Positions 33,899 through 43,844 of a DNA stretch of 64,000 nucleotides are shown here, one piece after another (the stretch's first letter is position 1; every line of letters begins with the position of its first letter). The stretch is taken from the NCBI GenBank assembly GCA_043424615.1, contig JBHWOX010000025.1, positions 1-64,000 on the forward strand, read 5' to 3'. Source of the stretch: JAUNQW01 sp043424615 (GTDB taxonomy: Bacteria; Bacillota; Bacilli; Lactobacillales; Carnobacteriaceae_A). A program made the translations under genes and the position numbers. A model generated the notes under the pieces. The model made no database searches. It saw only the letters and a program-made list of their open reading frames with translations, and was not told the DNA's origin.

Positions 33899-34777
33899 TT
33901 AAACTGTTTTTAAATGCTCATCTTCTAATTTTAAATGTTTCATCGATAAGTCTAAAATACCGGCGGAATGAGTGATTGATCCTGATGAAATAAAATCAAT
34001 GTCAAAGCCTTGATAGCGGTTAACATTTTCTGGGCTAATATTTCCAGAACATTCAATTAAAGCCCGGCCATCAATCAAGTCGATGGCTCTGCCCAATTCA
34101 TTCATGGCAAAATTATCTAGCATGATAATGTCTGCCCCTGCTTCTACAGCCTCTTTCACTTGGTCCAAACTTTCCACTTCTACTTCAACTTTGTTGACAA
34201 ATGGGTCAAAGCGACGCGCTTTTTCAATAGCCTTAGCGACGCTTCCCACCGCCGCAATGTGATTATCCTTCAACATCATCATATCAGACAAATTATAGCG
34301 GTGGTTATGCCCACCTCCCACTCTGACGGCATATTTTTCAAACAATCTCAAACCTGGGGTCGTTTTACGGGTATCTAAAATCGTAATGGACGGATCATCC
34401 AAAGCATCCACCATTTGCCGAGTGGCTGTCGCAATTCCTGATAAACGTTGCATGAAGTTGAGAGCGACTCGTTCACCACTTAAAAGGCTTTGGACGGACC
34501 CTTTGAGCTTACAGAGGGTTTCTCCTTCAGTGATAGCATCCCCTTCTTTTTTAAACCAGATAAATTTGATATCGTCTTTGGGATTGACCAATTCAAACAC
34601 CCGCTGGAAGATAGGAATGCCCGCTAGCACACCGTCTTGTTTGGCTATTAATTCCACGCTGGCTCGGTCTCCCAATTGAAAAATAGCTTCACTGGCAGTG
34701 TCTACTGTCGTGATATCTTCTCGCAAAGCATTTTTTATAATGGGATCCATTTGTAAGTAAGATGGCGATCGTTTCAT
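33899..34777 (-). CDS. nadC: Nicotinate-nucleotide pyrophosphorylase (quinolinate phosphoribosyltransferase)
   Basis: Makes nicotinate mononucleotide from quinolinate and PRPP in NAD synthesis, 292 aa. LREDITTVD near the N-terminus, LDTRKTTPGLRLFEKYAVRVGGGHNHRYNLSD in the middle and EVEVESLDQVKEA later are typical motifs. The ATG at 34777 follows GAGAGAGAG. It is paired with nth. The nadA and nadB genes that make quinolinate are not next to it, so the substrate may be taken up or made elsewhere. Confidence 0.94.
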   Translation of the reverse strand: MKRSPSYLQMDPIIKNALREDITTVDTASEAIFQLGDRASVELIAKQDGVLAGIPIFQRVFELVNPKDDIKFIWFKKEGDAITEGETLCKLKGSVQSLLSGERVALNFMQRLSGIATATRQMVDALDDPSITILDTRKTTPGLRLFEKYAVRVGGGHNHRYNLSDMMMLKDNHIAAVGSVAKAIEKARRFDPFVNKVEVEVESLDQVKEAVEAGADIIMLDNFAMNELGRAIDLIDGRALIECSGNISPENVNRYQGFDIDFISSGSITHSAGILDLSMKHLKLEDEHLKTV

Positions 34778-34911
34778 GTCTATCACTCTCTCTCGTTTTT
34801 ATGTTCAGCTTTTACTATCGCTTATATTTTAACATAAAGAAAGGAATGGAGGCAGTTTGTCCCTTTCTTTTCTATCCACTCCCCTGTAAACTTTTAGTAA
34901 GGAGAGAGAGA

Positions 34912-35526
34912 ATGAAGAAAAATATGGACGACTTTTTGAATATTGATAGCCAAGCGATTATTTACTATTCTTCCCATAGCCAGTATGTTCATGATTATTT
35001 TGAGAGTGAACCGACCCCTTATCGTGACCTTGAGGAGTTAGTTCGCCACTACCAGCCAACCATTAACCAACCACATTTAGTTGACTTTGGGTGTGGGACA
35101 GGCCGAGCCTTGTGCTTTTTCCATTATTATTATGGCTGGCAGATAACGGGGGTTGAATTTCATCCAGATGTTTTTAAGGTCTGTAAGAAAAATATTCACT
35201 CTTACGCTCAGCGACATCCCATCCAGCAGACCCTTGACATCTACCAACGAGCCGCCGAAAACTTTCCCATCCAGCACAGCTATAATATATTTTATTTTTT
35301 TAATCCTTTTTCACTGGATGTTTTCTTGCAAATGGCTGATAGACTCAGGGATTCTTTCGAAGACTGTCCTCGGTCCATGGACCTCATTTTATATTATCCC
35401 AGGGATGAAATAGTCAGTCTTTTTCAAGACTATACTCCCTTTGAACGCATCCAATCGATTGATTTAGGCTGGTATGAGGATCCCATGGAAAGATTTGATG
35501 TTTTTTCAACTGCTGGCAGCTTATAA
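34912..35526 (+). CDS. Class I SAM-dependent methyltransferase
   Basis: A 204-residue cytosolic protein. SAM-binding motif I is LVDFGCGTGRAL near 57-68 and the acidic residue ending beta-2 is in TGVEFHP. A motif IV-like IFYFFNPF lies near 127. The ATG at 34912 is right after AAGGAGAG; the open frame extends upstream, but those codons overlap nadC's start and lack a ribosome binding site. The substrate is unknown. Similar Firmicutes proteins are annotated only as methyltransferases. Confidence 0.8.
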   Translation: MKKNMDDFLNIDSQAIIYYSSHSQYVHDYFESEPTPYRDLEELVRHYQPTINQPHLVDFGCGTGRALCFFHYYYGWQITGVEFHPDVFKVCKKNIHSYAQRHPIQQTLDIYQRAAENFPIQHSYNIFYFFNPFSLDVFLQMADRLRDSFEDCPRSMDLILYYPRDEIVSLFQDYTPFERIQSIDLGWYEDPMERFDVFSTAGSL

Positions 35527-35572
35527 ATAAGGTCATTGGTGCACTGCATAGGTTGGTCTAAAATTCAAATAA

Positions 35573-35612
35573 AAAATACCAGCGATGACGACTGTCATCG
35601 CTGGCTTCTTTT
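35573..35612. terminator. Bidirectional terminator between methyltransferase gene and fbp
   Basis: An 11-bp perfect stem CCAGCGATGAC / GTCATCGCTGG with an A-run before and a T-rich tail after. Confidence 0.88.
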
Positions 35613-35671
35613 TTCAGTATTTCTAGATGGCTCAGCTAAAAAACTCTTTAGCTATAACCCTAAGCATAGCT

Positions 35672-37636
35672 TTAACGTTGAGGGGCTAAACGTCCGGTTT
35701 GATAAGCTTTTAGCAAGTATTTTAAATCGGAGCTTTCTGCTTTAAGTTGCTGACCAATATCGGTATCAGCAACTTTTTGTCTTTGAAGTTCACGATCCAC
35801 CACCCGTTTTGTGGACACAATATCGACTTCATTCTCAACTGCATCTTGGCGGCTGGTGAAAGGCTGGTTAATGGCTAATTCCATGCCATAAGAATTGTAA
35901 AGGAGGGTATATCCGCCAATCCCTGTCTTAGATTGATAGGCCTTAGAAAAACCACCATCAATCACCAACATGCGGCGGTTGGCTTTCATAGGGTCTTCCC
36001 CTTTTTTCTCCTTGACTGGGGTGTGACCATTAATCACATGGGAGCCGCTAGACTCCAAGCCAAATTCTTCTAAAATCCTTTTGACACAGTCTTCACTTTC
36101 ACGCAGCTGGTAATAAGGATTTTTATGTTCGGTATGAGTATCCTTATCATCAATATAATAACGCTCAAAAGTGGTCATAGCATGTTTACCAAATAAAGGA
36201 GAAACCGCCCCCGTCCATAGATACCAAATCAAATCCCCCGCTAAGACACGCTCTTGGTCATCTTGGTCAAGATTGATTGCATTACGGATGGCTTGGTCAA
36301 AGAAATCGAATAAGCCCTTACCGGCATAAGATTCTCCTTGATAGTCGAAGGCTAGGAAATCCCCCTCTTCTGTCATCGGCATACAGCCATGGAAGAGTAA
36401 ATTATTATTATAAACCAGATACATGCTTCCTGTTTCTAACATAAAGTGCATATGATCTTGCAGCAATTCAGAATGTTGGAAAGCTGCCTTCAATTCACAG
36501 ACGATTTCTTCCTCTTCAGCTGTTAAGGCATAAGGATCAGCTGGATCAATGGTCGGGAAATTCATCTGATTCATCTCGTAAATTTGGCCGTTTAATTCAA
36601 TCTTTCCAGTTTCATAATCTATTTTATCAAGCAGCAAGCGGTCTTCCATTTCAAAATCAGGATTACGATCAATCACTGGTTTTTCCAATTTAAACTGGAT
36701 GACGGCGATGGCTTGTTGGAGTTTGCACAATTGATCCAACTCATCTTCATAGTGTCCTTCTTTATAAGGATCAACTTTCGGTTCGAAAGTCGGGCATTGG
36801 CCGGACGGATAGGTACGGTCGGCAAAGCTCAAGAGATGGCGGAGGGAAATGCTATAGGTATCTTCCAAAATTTCTAGATTGTCATAACGCGCACAAATAC
36901 GGATCACATTGGCCATACAGGCTTCAGATCCTGCAGCCGCTCCCATCCATAAAACGTCATGATTTCCCCATTGCATGTCAAGAGAATGGTGAGCTTTCAT
37001 ACGTTCTATAATTTTATCAGGGGCTGGCCCACGGTCATAGATGTCCCCCACCACATGCAAGTGGTCGACCACTAATCGTTGGATCAAATAACATAAAACG
37101 GTAATAAATTCCTCCGCTTGACCCAATTCAATCATTGAGCTGATGATTTCTTGGTAGTAATCTTCTTTGTTGGAAGTATGGTCGCGGAACATCAATTCGC
37201 CTAGGATATACTGGTAGTCATTTGGAATAGCTTTTCTCACCTTAGAACGAGTATATTTAGTCGCTGAATGAATGGCGACATCAACTAAACGGGTCAAATT
37301 TTGGCTGTACCATTCCCTTTTTTCTGATTTAGTCAGGTCTTGGGTCATCACGGCCATTTTTTCCTCAGGATAGGCGACCAGAGTAGCCAGGCTACTGATG
37401 TCTTCCGGTGCTAACTTATATTGGAAAAGATCTTGAATTTTTCGTTTGACATTCCCTGATCCCGTACGTAAAACATGTTCAAAGGCTTCATATTCCCCAT
37501 GGATGTCACTGACGAAATGCTCGGTCCCCTTGGGTAAATTCAAGATAGCCTCTAAATTCATAATTTCAGTGGTCACTGCATTCACTGTTGGAAATTGCTT
37601 CGCTAATAAACGTAAATACTTCAAAGAGGGTTCCAT
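35672..37636 (-). CDS. fbp: Fructose-1,6-bisphosphatase, class III (Firmicutes type)
   Basis: Gluconeogenic phosphatase, 654 aa, the usual size for this family (B. subtilis Fbp is about 670). It has a metallophosphoesterase fold. DIHGEYEAF, GDIYDRGPAPD, GNHD (WGNHDVLW) and GHTPVKEK are the metal-binding motifs in order. RBS GAAGGTGA. It lies 19 bases downstream of smpB and may share that transcript. It opposes the glycolytic operon encoded further upstream on the same strand. Confidence 0.95.
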   Translation of the reverse strand: MEPSLKYLRLLAKQFPTVNAVTTEIMNLEAILNLPKGTEHFVSDIHGEYEAFEHVLRTGSGNVKRKIQDLFQYKLAPEDISSLATLVAYPEEKMAVMTQDLTKSEKREWYSQNLTRLVDVAIHSATKYTRSKVRKAIPNDYQYILGELMFRDHTSNKEDYYQEIISSMIELGQAEEFITVLCYLIQRLVVDHLHVVGDIYDRGPAPDKIIERMKAHHSLDMQWGNHDVLWMGAAAGSEACMANVIRICARYDNLEILEDTYSISLRHLLSFADRTYPSGQCPTFEPKVDPYKEGHYEDELDQLCKLQQAIAVIQFKLEKPVIDRNPDFEMEDRLLLDKIDYETGKIELNGQIYEMNQMNFPTIDPADPYALTAEEEEIVCELKAAFQHSELLQDHMHFMLETGSMYLVYNNNLLFHGCMPMTEEGDFLAFDYQGESYAGKGLFDFFDQAIRNAINLDQDDQERVLAGDLIWYLWTGAVSPLFGKHAMTTFERYYIDDKDTHTEHKNPYYQLRESEDCVKRILEEFGLESSGSHVINGHTPVKEKKGEDPMKANRRMLVIDGGFSKAYQSKTGIGGYTLLYNSYGMELAINQPFTSRQDAVENEVDIVSTKRVVDRELQRQKVADTDIGQQLKAESSDLKYLLKAYQTGRLAPQR

Positions 37637-37655
37637 AATTCACCTTCACTTTTAA

Positions 37656-38123
37656 TTAATAAGATTTAAGAGCACGTTGAATATCGCGTTCTTGTTCTCG
37701 TCGCTTAATACTTTCACGCTTGTCATGTTGTTTTTTACCCTTAGCCAGGCCGACCAATACTTTAGCCACCCCATTTTTTATATAAACCTTTAGTGGCACC
37801 AAGGTCATCCCGGCCGCCTGCACTTTACTGTACAACTTGTCGATTTGATTTTGGTGCATCAAGAGTTTTCGTTTGCGCATAGGGTCGACATTGAAACGGT
37901 TCCCTGCCTCATAGGGTGAAATATGAACACCAAAGAGAAAGATTTCCCCATTTTCAATGGAAGCAAAGCCGTCTTGTAGGGAAATTTTCCCATCACGAAT
38001 AGATTTGATTTCGGTTCCTTTAAGAACGATACCCGCTTCGATGGTTTCTTCAATATGGTAAAGATGGCGAGCTTTACGGTTAGTCGCCTTCACATTATCC
38101 TGTTTGTTTTTCTTTTTTACCAT
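37656..38123 (-). CDS. smpB: SsrA-binding protein
   Basis: RNA-binding partner of tmRNA in trans-translation, 155 aa. The OB-fold core carries KGTEIKSIRDGKISLQDGFA and VHISPYEAG. The basic C-terminal tail (KGKKQHDKRESIKRREQERDIQRAL) mimics the codon-anticodon helix in the ribosomal channel. GGAGGTGG precedes the start. It lies 12 bases after rnr, the usual Firmicutes order secG-rnr-smpB. Confidence 0.97.
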   Translation of the reverse strand: MVKKKNKQDNVKATNRKARHLYHIEETIEAGIVLKGTEIKSIRDGKISLQDGFASIENGEIFLFGVHISPYEAGNRFNVDPMRKRKLLMHQNQIDKLYSKVQAAGMTLVPLKVYIKNGVAKVLVGLAKGKKQHDKRESIKRREQERDIQRALKSY

Positions 38124-38135
38124 CTGCCCACCTCC

Positions 38136-40538
38136 TTATTTCTTTTTCTTTTTAATTTTAAAATGACGTTTATTCTTTGTTTTCTTTTTAGATTGACTTT
38201 TAGTCTGATTTTTTTGCTCTTGTGCTTTTTTAGAGTTCTCTGCTTTCTTTTTTTTAGCTCGCCGGCGACCTTTGCGGTTTTTCTTGCCATGGTTTTTACG
38301 CTGATTTTTAGCAGACGCTTTCTCATTTTTTGTTTGGTGGTCTGAATGATCCGACTTATTTTCATCCGTTTCATCGACCACTAATTCAAAGTCCAATTGA
38401 TGGTCTTCCACATTGGCTTTTACTAGTCGCACTCGGACCTTGTCTCCCATCCGATAAGTCAAACCTGTGTGCTGACCAATCATCATTTTACCCTGTTCAT
38501 TGTATTCAAAATAATCTTGGTCCATTGATGAAACGTGAACCAAACCTTCAATGGTGTTTTCCAATTGAACAAACAAGCCAAAGCCCATGACAGAAACGAT
38601 AACCGCTGGAAATTCTTGCCCCTGCTTGTCTGCCATATATTCCACTTTTTTCATATTGTCCACTTCACGTTCGGCGTCAATGGCCCGACGTTCTGCCATA
38701 GACGAGTGTTCCGCAATCTGAGGGAGTTCTTTTTTGACTTGACCCAATTTCCCCTTAGAGACTGATCCTTCTGAATAGAGATGGATCAAGCGGTGGAGGA
38801 TCAGGTCTGGATAGCGTCGAATAGGGGAAGTGAAATGAGAATAAAATTCTGCTGCCAGACCAAAATGCCCCAAAGGCTCAACATCATAGCGGGCCTGTTG
38901 CATTGATCGGAGCAGGGTCATGGAGATGACCATATCTTCATCTTTCCCATCTACCGACTCTAGGATGCCTTGCAATTGTTTGGGTTGAATATGGTCCAAT
39001 TTCCCTTTCATGGACAGACCAAATATTTGAGCAAATTCAACAAAAGATTGAATTTTAGCCTGGTCTGGTTGCTCGTGAACACGGTATAAGATAGGCAAGT
39101 GCTTATCCGTATGATGTTTGGAAACTGTTTCATTGGCTTGTAGCATGAAAGATTCAATGATTCGTTCGCCAACTCCTCGTTCACGCATTTGAATATCGAT
39201 AGGATGACCTTCTTCATCCACTATAATGCTGGCTTCTTCAGTATCAAAATTAATCGCTCCACGGCGGTAACGCTTGCTTTCTAAGATCTGGTGAAGATCG
39301 CGCATATCTTCAAACAAAGTAATATAATCTGCATATTCTTTATAAAGCTTGGGATTGCCGTCTTCTAAAATACCGTTGACGGCCTCATAGGTCATTCGTT
39401 GGTCAGAAATAATGACAGAAGGTTCGATCTTGTAATTTTTCACCTGACCCTTGCTGTCAATTTCCATAAAGCAAGAAAGGGCTAAGCGTTCTACATTCGG
39501 ATGGAGGGAACAGATGCCGTTGGATAATTTTTGAGGTAACATTGGAATTACTCGGTCTGTTAAGTAAGAAGAGGTCCCTCTTTCAAAAGCATCCTGGTCC
39601 AAGGCTGTTCCTTTTTGGACATAATGAGACACATCCGCAATATGAACGCCCAGATAATAATTTCCATTGTCTAATTTTTCCAATGAAATAGCGTCATCTA
39701 AGTCCTTGGCATCAGCTCCATCAATCGTGATCGTTTTCAACTCACGTAAGTCTAACCGACCTTCTTTTTCCTCTTCAGTCACTCGGTCAGGAATGGCGTC
39801 CGCTTCTGCCAAACTTTCTTTAGAAAATTCGGTGGGAATCCCATGCTTATAAACAACCGCTAGGATGTCCACCCCAGGTTCATCTTTTTGACCAATTTCA
39901 GTGGTGACGACCCCTGTCATAGCATGTTCATGTTCTTCGTCAGGATAGTCGACAATTTCTACCAAGCAAACAGCTTCATTTTTAGGACGAAGACCCTTAT
40001 CTAAAATGAAGATACGATAATCCGCATAGGTTTTATCTTGAGGTTCAGCATAGCCATAATAACCGCTTTCTTTGACCTGGTCTTCACCATAAGAGTGAAA
40101 GCTGGCAATCAAATGAGTGGTCCCATGTTCAATAATTTCTTGAACCGTTCCCTCAGGCCCCTTATCTTTTTTAGGATTGGCTTGGCGGTCGATGGAAATC
40201 AGAACTTGGTCGGCTTCCATAGCATGGTGGGTCCGGTGAGCGGGAATAAAGACATCTTCATCCCAATCTTCAATCTCAACAAAGCCAAAGCCCCGATGGT
40301 TTTTTCTAAATTTTCCTTCCACTAAACCTTCACGATCTGGGAGCATAAAAAGGCCACGTTCAGATAAAATAATAGCCCCATCGCGTTCTAATTCAGCCAC
40401 AGCCTTCACTACATTCTTAAAATCACTGGATGCATCCATTTTAATCCCATGGCTGAGGTCATTCATTTCAAATCTTTTCTGGTCAGAATCTTTCATATAG
40501 TTTAATATTTTATTTTTTATATCGTTCAAATTGGGCAT
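38136..40538 (-). CDS. rnr: Ribonuclease R
   Basis: Processive 3'-5' exoribonuclease, 800 aa, that degrades structured RNA, including messages released by trans-translation. The order is an N-terminal winged helix (about 1-65), cold-shock domains (to about 220), and the RNB catalytic domain beginning near TITIDGADAKDLDDAIS with the acidic metal site. An S1 domain (about 630-715) and a very Lys-rich tail follow. RBS AAAGGAG. It is followed at once by smpB. Confidence 0.96.
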   Translation of the reverse strand: MPNLNDIKNKILNYMKDSDQKRFEMNDLSHGIKMDASSDFKNVVKAVAELERDGAIILSERGLFMLPDREGLVEGKFRKNHRGFGFVEIEDWDEDVFIPAHRTHHAMEADQVLISIDRQANPKKDKGPEGTVQEIIEHGTTHLIASFHSYGEDQVKESGYYGYAEPQDKTYADYRIFILDKGLRPKNEAVCLVEIVDYPDEEHEHAMTGVVTTEIGQKDEPGVDILAVVYKHGIPTEFSKESLAEADAIPDRVTEEEKEGRLDLRELKTITIDGADAKDLDDAISLEKLDNGNYYLGVHIADVSHYVQKGTALDQDAFERGTSSYLTDRVIPMLPQKLSNGICSLHPNVERLALSCFMEIDSKGQVKNYKIEPSVIISDQRMTYEAVNGILEDGNPKLYKEYADYITLFEDMRDLHQILESKRYRRGAINFDTEEASIIVDEEGHPIDIQMRERGVGERIIESFMLQANETVSKHHTDKHLPILYRVHEQPDQAKIQSFVEFAQIFGLSMKGKLDHIQPKQLQGILESVDGKDEDMVISMTLLRSMQQARYDVEPLGHFGLAAEFYSHFTSPIRRYPDLILHRLIHLYSEGSVSKGKLGQVKKELPQIAEHSSMAERRAIDAEREVDNMKKVEYMADKQGQEFPAVIVSVMGFGLFVQLENTIEGLVHVSSMDQDYFEYNEQGKMMIGQHTGLTYRMGDKVRVRLVKANVEDHQLDFELVVDETDENKSDHSDHQTKNEKASAKNQRKNHGKKNRKGRRRAKKKKAENSKKAQEQKNQTKSQSKKKTKNKRHFKIKKKKK

Positions 40539-40646
40539 ACAATCTCCTTTATCTTTTCATGTCATCAGTCTGTCATAGATACCTTAAGTTTACTTAAAAT
40601 TGAAGCAGATTGATAGCTGGACTGCTCGTGGGCAAGTAAGACATAA

Positions 40647-40679
40647 CAAAAAAGACTGCAAGCCTCTCGGGCTGCAGTC
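40647..40679 (-). terminator. Terminator after secG
   Basis: GACTGCA (40654-40660) pairs with TGCAGTC (40673-40679), with further inner pairing, and six T residues on the minus strand. It separates the glycolytic-secG unit from rnr-smpB, so rnr probably has its own promoter or relies on readthrough. Confidence 0.85.
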
Positions 40680-40693
40680 CCTACACTCTCATC

Positions 40694-40924
40694 TTAAGAA
40701 ATTTTGGCAATCCAAATTGCAATGATAAAAAATGCGGTTCCTAAAACAATCGTAGAATTTTGTAAAAAGGCTTCAAATCCACGAACTTTGCTTTGGGTCG
40801 TATTTTCTTTAGCTCCGCCCATAAAAGCGTTTGAGGAATTTTGAGTCTTCGTAGGTTGTAAGGCGACTACAATAATAATTAATACAGAAAGAACAAGCAT
40901 CGCACCAATTAATATATCTCGCAC
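40694..40924 (-). CDS. secG: Preprotein translocase subunit SecG
   Basis: Small accessory subunit of the SecYEG channel, 76 aa from the GTG at 40924, which has AAGGAGG eight bases ahead. The longer frame would place that site inside the coding region. Two membrane helices lie at about 5-25 and 55-75. The loop between them (QPTKTQNSSNAFMGGA) resembles the family's conserved Gln/Gly-containing segment. It lies between eno and rnr. Confidence 0.93.
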   Translation of the reverse strand: MRDILIGAMLVLSVLIIIVVALQPTKTQNSSNAFMGGAKENTTQSKVRGFEAFLQNSTIVLGTAFFIIAIWIAKIS

Positions 40925-41000
40925 GTGTTCTGCCTCCTTCGTCAATCATATCACCTTAGCAATATAACATAAGTCAAGGCAAATGTCTAAGTTGATTTTC

Positions 41001-42305
41001 CTATTGCTGACTTGAATCTTTCAGTTGCTTTAAGACCGCTCCCCCTTGATAAATAGCTAAAGGACCCAATTCATCTTCAATGCGTAACAATTGGTTATAC
41101 TTAGCCATACGGTCAGTTCGGCTGGCAGAACCTGTTTTGATTTGGCCAGCATTGACTGCAACAGCAATATCCGCAATCGTGGTGTCTTCTGTTTCGCCTG
41201 AACGGTGAGAAATCACTGTGGTGTATCCGGCTCGTTTAGCTGTTTCAATAGCATCAAAAGTTTCAGTGAGCGTTCCAATTTGATTAATTTTTATGAGAAT
41301 AGAGTTACCGACACCGGCTTCGATTCCACGTTCTAATTTTTCCGTATTGGTGACAAAGAGGTCATCCCCTACAATCTGAACACGTGAGCCTAGGCGGTCA
41401 GTGAATAATTTAAAGCCGTCCCAATCGTCTTCATCCAAACCATCTTCAATGGATAGGATGGGATATTTCTCAATCAATTCTTCATAGAGGTCGATCATTT
41501 CTTCAGCAGTCAGACTTCGATTTTCAGAGGCTAAGTGATATAAATTTTGATCAGCATCATAAAATTCAGATGAGGCGACATCCAAAGCAATCACCAGGTC
41601 TTCCCCAGGCTGGTAGCCTGCTTTTTCAATCGCTTCAATGATCACTTCTAAAGCCTCTTCATTGGACGATAGATTAGGAGCAAAACCTCCTTCATCTCCA
41701 ACATTGGTGTTCAAGCCACGATTTTTTAAGACAGCTTTTAAGGCATGGAAGACTTCGACCCCCATGCGTAAGGCTTCTGAAAAACGGTCAGGACTAATGG
41801 GCATGATCATGAATTCTTGGAAGTCGACGGTATTATCTGCATGAGATCCCCCATTTAAAATATTCATCATCGGAGTGGGTAAGACTTTCGCATTAAAGCC
41901 GCCCAAATAAGTCGACAAAGGGAGTCCCAGTTCGGCAGCCGCCGCTTGAGCCGCTGCTATGGAGACGCCTAAGATTGCATTAGCCCCTAAATGAGATTTG
42001 TTGGATGTGCCATCTAAGGCAATCATACTTTCATCAATGCCTAGCTGGTCTGTAACTTCATAACCAACTAAAGCTTCAGCCAAAGTGGTGTTCACATGTT
42101 CAATGGCTTGCAAAACGCCTTTTCCATTATAAACATCGGCATCTCCGTCACGTAATTCAATGGCCTCGTATTCTCCAGTTGAAGCTCCAGAAGGCACAAT
42201 ACCGCGACCAACGATTCCCATTTCAGTACAAACTTCTACTTCAACCGTTGGATTTCCTCTTGAGTCTAAGACTTGGCGAGCATAAATATCTGTAATGAGT
42301 GACAT
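41001..42305 (-). CDS. eno: Enolase
   Basis: Converts 2-phosphoglycerate to phosphoenolpyruvate, 434 aa. ARQVLDSRGNPTVEVEV at the N-terminus, SGASTGEYEA, the Mg ligand region SIEDGLDEDDW and the active-site loop SHRSGETED are all present. RBS AAGGAGA. It ends the glycolytic run 12 bases after gpmI. Confidence 0.98.
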   Translation of the reverse strand: MSLITDIYARQVLDSRGNPTVEVEVCTEMGIVGRGIVPSGASTGEYEAIELRDGDADVYNGKGVLQAIEHVNTTLAEALVGYEVTDQLGIDESMIALDGTSNKSHLGANAILGVSIAAAQAAAAELGLPLSTYLGGFNAKVLPTPMMNILNGGSHADNTVDFQEFMIMPISPDRFSEALRMGVEVFHALKAVLKNRGLNTNVGDEGGFAPNLSSNEEALEVIIEAIEKAGYQPGEDLVIALDVASSEFYDADQNLYHLASENRSLTAEEMIDLYEELIEKYPILSIEDGLDEDDWDGFKLFTDRLGSRVQIVGDDLFVTNTEKLERGIEAGVGNSILIKINQIGTLTETFDAIETAKRAGYTTVISHRSGETEDTTIADIAVAVNAGQIKTGSASRTDRMAKYNQLLRIEDELGPLAIYQGGAVLKQLKDSSQQ

Positions 42306-42317
42306 GTCATTTCTCCT

Positions 42318-43844
42318 TTATTTTTCGATAATGGATTGGCCAGTCATCTCTTCTGCTGGCTCAATTCCTAATAATTCTAAAGCCGTTGGGGCAATATCAC
42401 AAAGGGCCGTCTCTTGACGTAATTCTAAACCTGTTTGAGTGACGATTACGGGCACAGGGGCGGTAGTGTGGGCCGTATGGGGCTTGCCTTGTTCATCTCG
42501 CATCCGTTCGGCATTTCCATGGTCAGCGAAAATAATAGCCGTTCCATCCACTTCTAATAAAGTTTGGACCACCTTTTTCAAATTGACATCCACCGCTTCG
42601 ACTGCTTGAATGGCAGCATCGAGTTGGCCGGTGTGGCCGACCATGTCTGGATTAGCAAAATTTAAAATATACAAATCATAGTCTTTATTTTTGATATGGG
42701 GGACCAATTGATCAGCAATCTCATAGGCAGACATCTCCGGTTTTAAATCGTAGGTTTCAACTTGAGGAGAAGGAACTAGCAAACGGTCCTCTCCTTCAAA
42801 TTCAACTTCTTGCCCGCCATTCATGAAATAAGTGACATGGGGGTATTTTTCTGTTTCAGCAATCCGTAATTGTCTCAAACCTGCTTCAGCTACCACTTGA
42901 CCCAATGGATTTTTGATTAGTTGGGGTTGGAAGATGACACGGGAGTCCACTTGCTCACCATAATCCATCATGCTAGTAAAATGCAGGTCTTTCAGAACTT
43001 TTTTACGGTCAAAACCGTCAAAATCAGGATCGATTAAGGCTTGGGACAATTGGCGAACGCGGTCAGAACGGAAATTAAAGAATAAGACAGCGTCCCCGTC
43101 TTGGATCAATTGGACCGGCTGGTCGTTTTCAAGCAGGAGATGGGGCTTAATGAATTCATCTGTCACCCCTGCTTCATAAGAGTGTTGAACTAATTCTTCT
43201 GCATCCGTCGCAGTTAAGCCTTGGCCATTGACCATGACATCATAGGCCAGCTGGGTTCTTTGCCAGCGGTGGTCGCGGTCCATGGAATAGTAACGGCCAG
43301 AAAGACTGGCAATTTTACCTATACCCAAGTCGTTCATTTTGTCTTTTAATTGACGGACGTAGGCTAAAGCCGAATCCGGTGCCACATCTCGACCATCTGT
43401 AGCCAGATGCAAGTAAACTTGGTCTAAGCCCGCTTCTTTAGCATATTGGAGGATGGCATACAGGTGTTCTTGGTGGCTGTGAACCTGACCATCTGATAAA
43501 AGACCAAATATATGAAGCTGGTGGTGAGAGTCTTTCACGTAATTAAAACTCTCTTGAAGGATGGGATTGCTTTTTAATTCTCCATCTGCAATGGCTTGAT
43601 TAATTCTGGTCAAGGATTGGTAAACCACCCGACCAGCTCCTATATTGGTGTGGCCCACTTCCGAATTCCCAATTTGACCTGAGGGAAGACCAACGGCTTC
43701 AGCTGAAGCCGCCATAGTCGTGTGAGGATAAGTCACCCATAAATCATCCAAATAGGGGGTGTGAGCGAGTTTAACGGCATTATACTCATCTTCTTCCCGA
43801 TAGCCTAAGCCATCCAGGATGATGATGGCGACTGGATTAGGCAT
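42318..43844 (-). CDS. gpmI: Phosphoglycerate mutase, cofactor-independent
   Basis: Manganese-dependent 3-/2-phosphoglycerate interconversion, 508 aa. ILDGLGYREEDEYNAV begins the phosphatase domain. GNSEVGHTNIGAGR contains the catalytic Ser. ATDGRDVAPDSA and FADHGNAERM complete the metal sites. It overlaps tpiA by eight bases. The dPGM-type enzyme is not in this operon. Confidence 0.97.
   Translation of the reverse strand: MPNPVAIIILDGLGYREEDEYNAVKLAHTPYLDDLWVTYPHTTMAASAEAVGLPSGQIGNSEVGHTNIGAGRVVYQSLTRINQAIADGELKSNPILQESFNYVKDSHHQLHIFGLLSDGQVHSHQEHLYAILQYAKEAGLDQVYLHLATDGRDVAPDSALAYVRQLKDKMNDLGIGKIASLSGRYYSMDRDHRWQRTQLAYDVMVNGQGLTATDAEELVQHSYEAGVTDEFIKPHLLLENDQPVQLIQDGDAVLFFNFRSDRVRQLSQALIDPDFDGFDRKKVLKDLHFTSMMDYGEQVDSRVIFQPQLIKNPLGQVVAEAGLRQLRIAETEKYPHVTYFMNGGQEVEFEGEDRLLVPSPQVETYDLKPEMSAYEIADQLVPHIKNKDYDLYILNFANPDMVGHTGQLDAAIQAVEAVDVNLKKVVQTLLEVDGTAIIFADHGNAERMRDEQGKPHTAHTTAPVPVIVTQTGLELRQETALCDIAPTALELLGIEPAEEMTGQSIIEK

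Noticed and set aside
38117..38374. Lysine/arginine-rich minus-strand frame at the end of rnr
   Set aside because: It is the alternate reading of the lysine-rich RNase R tail.
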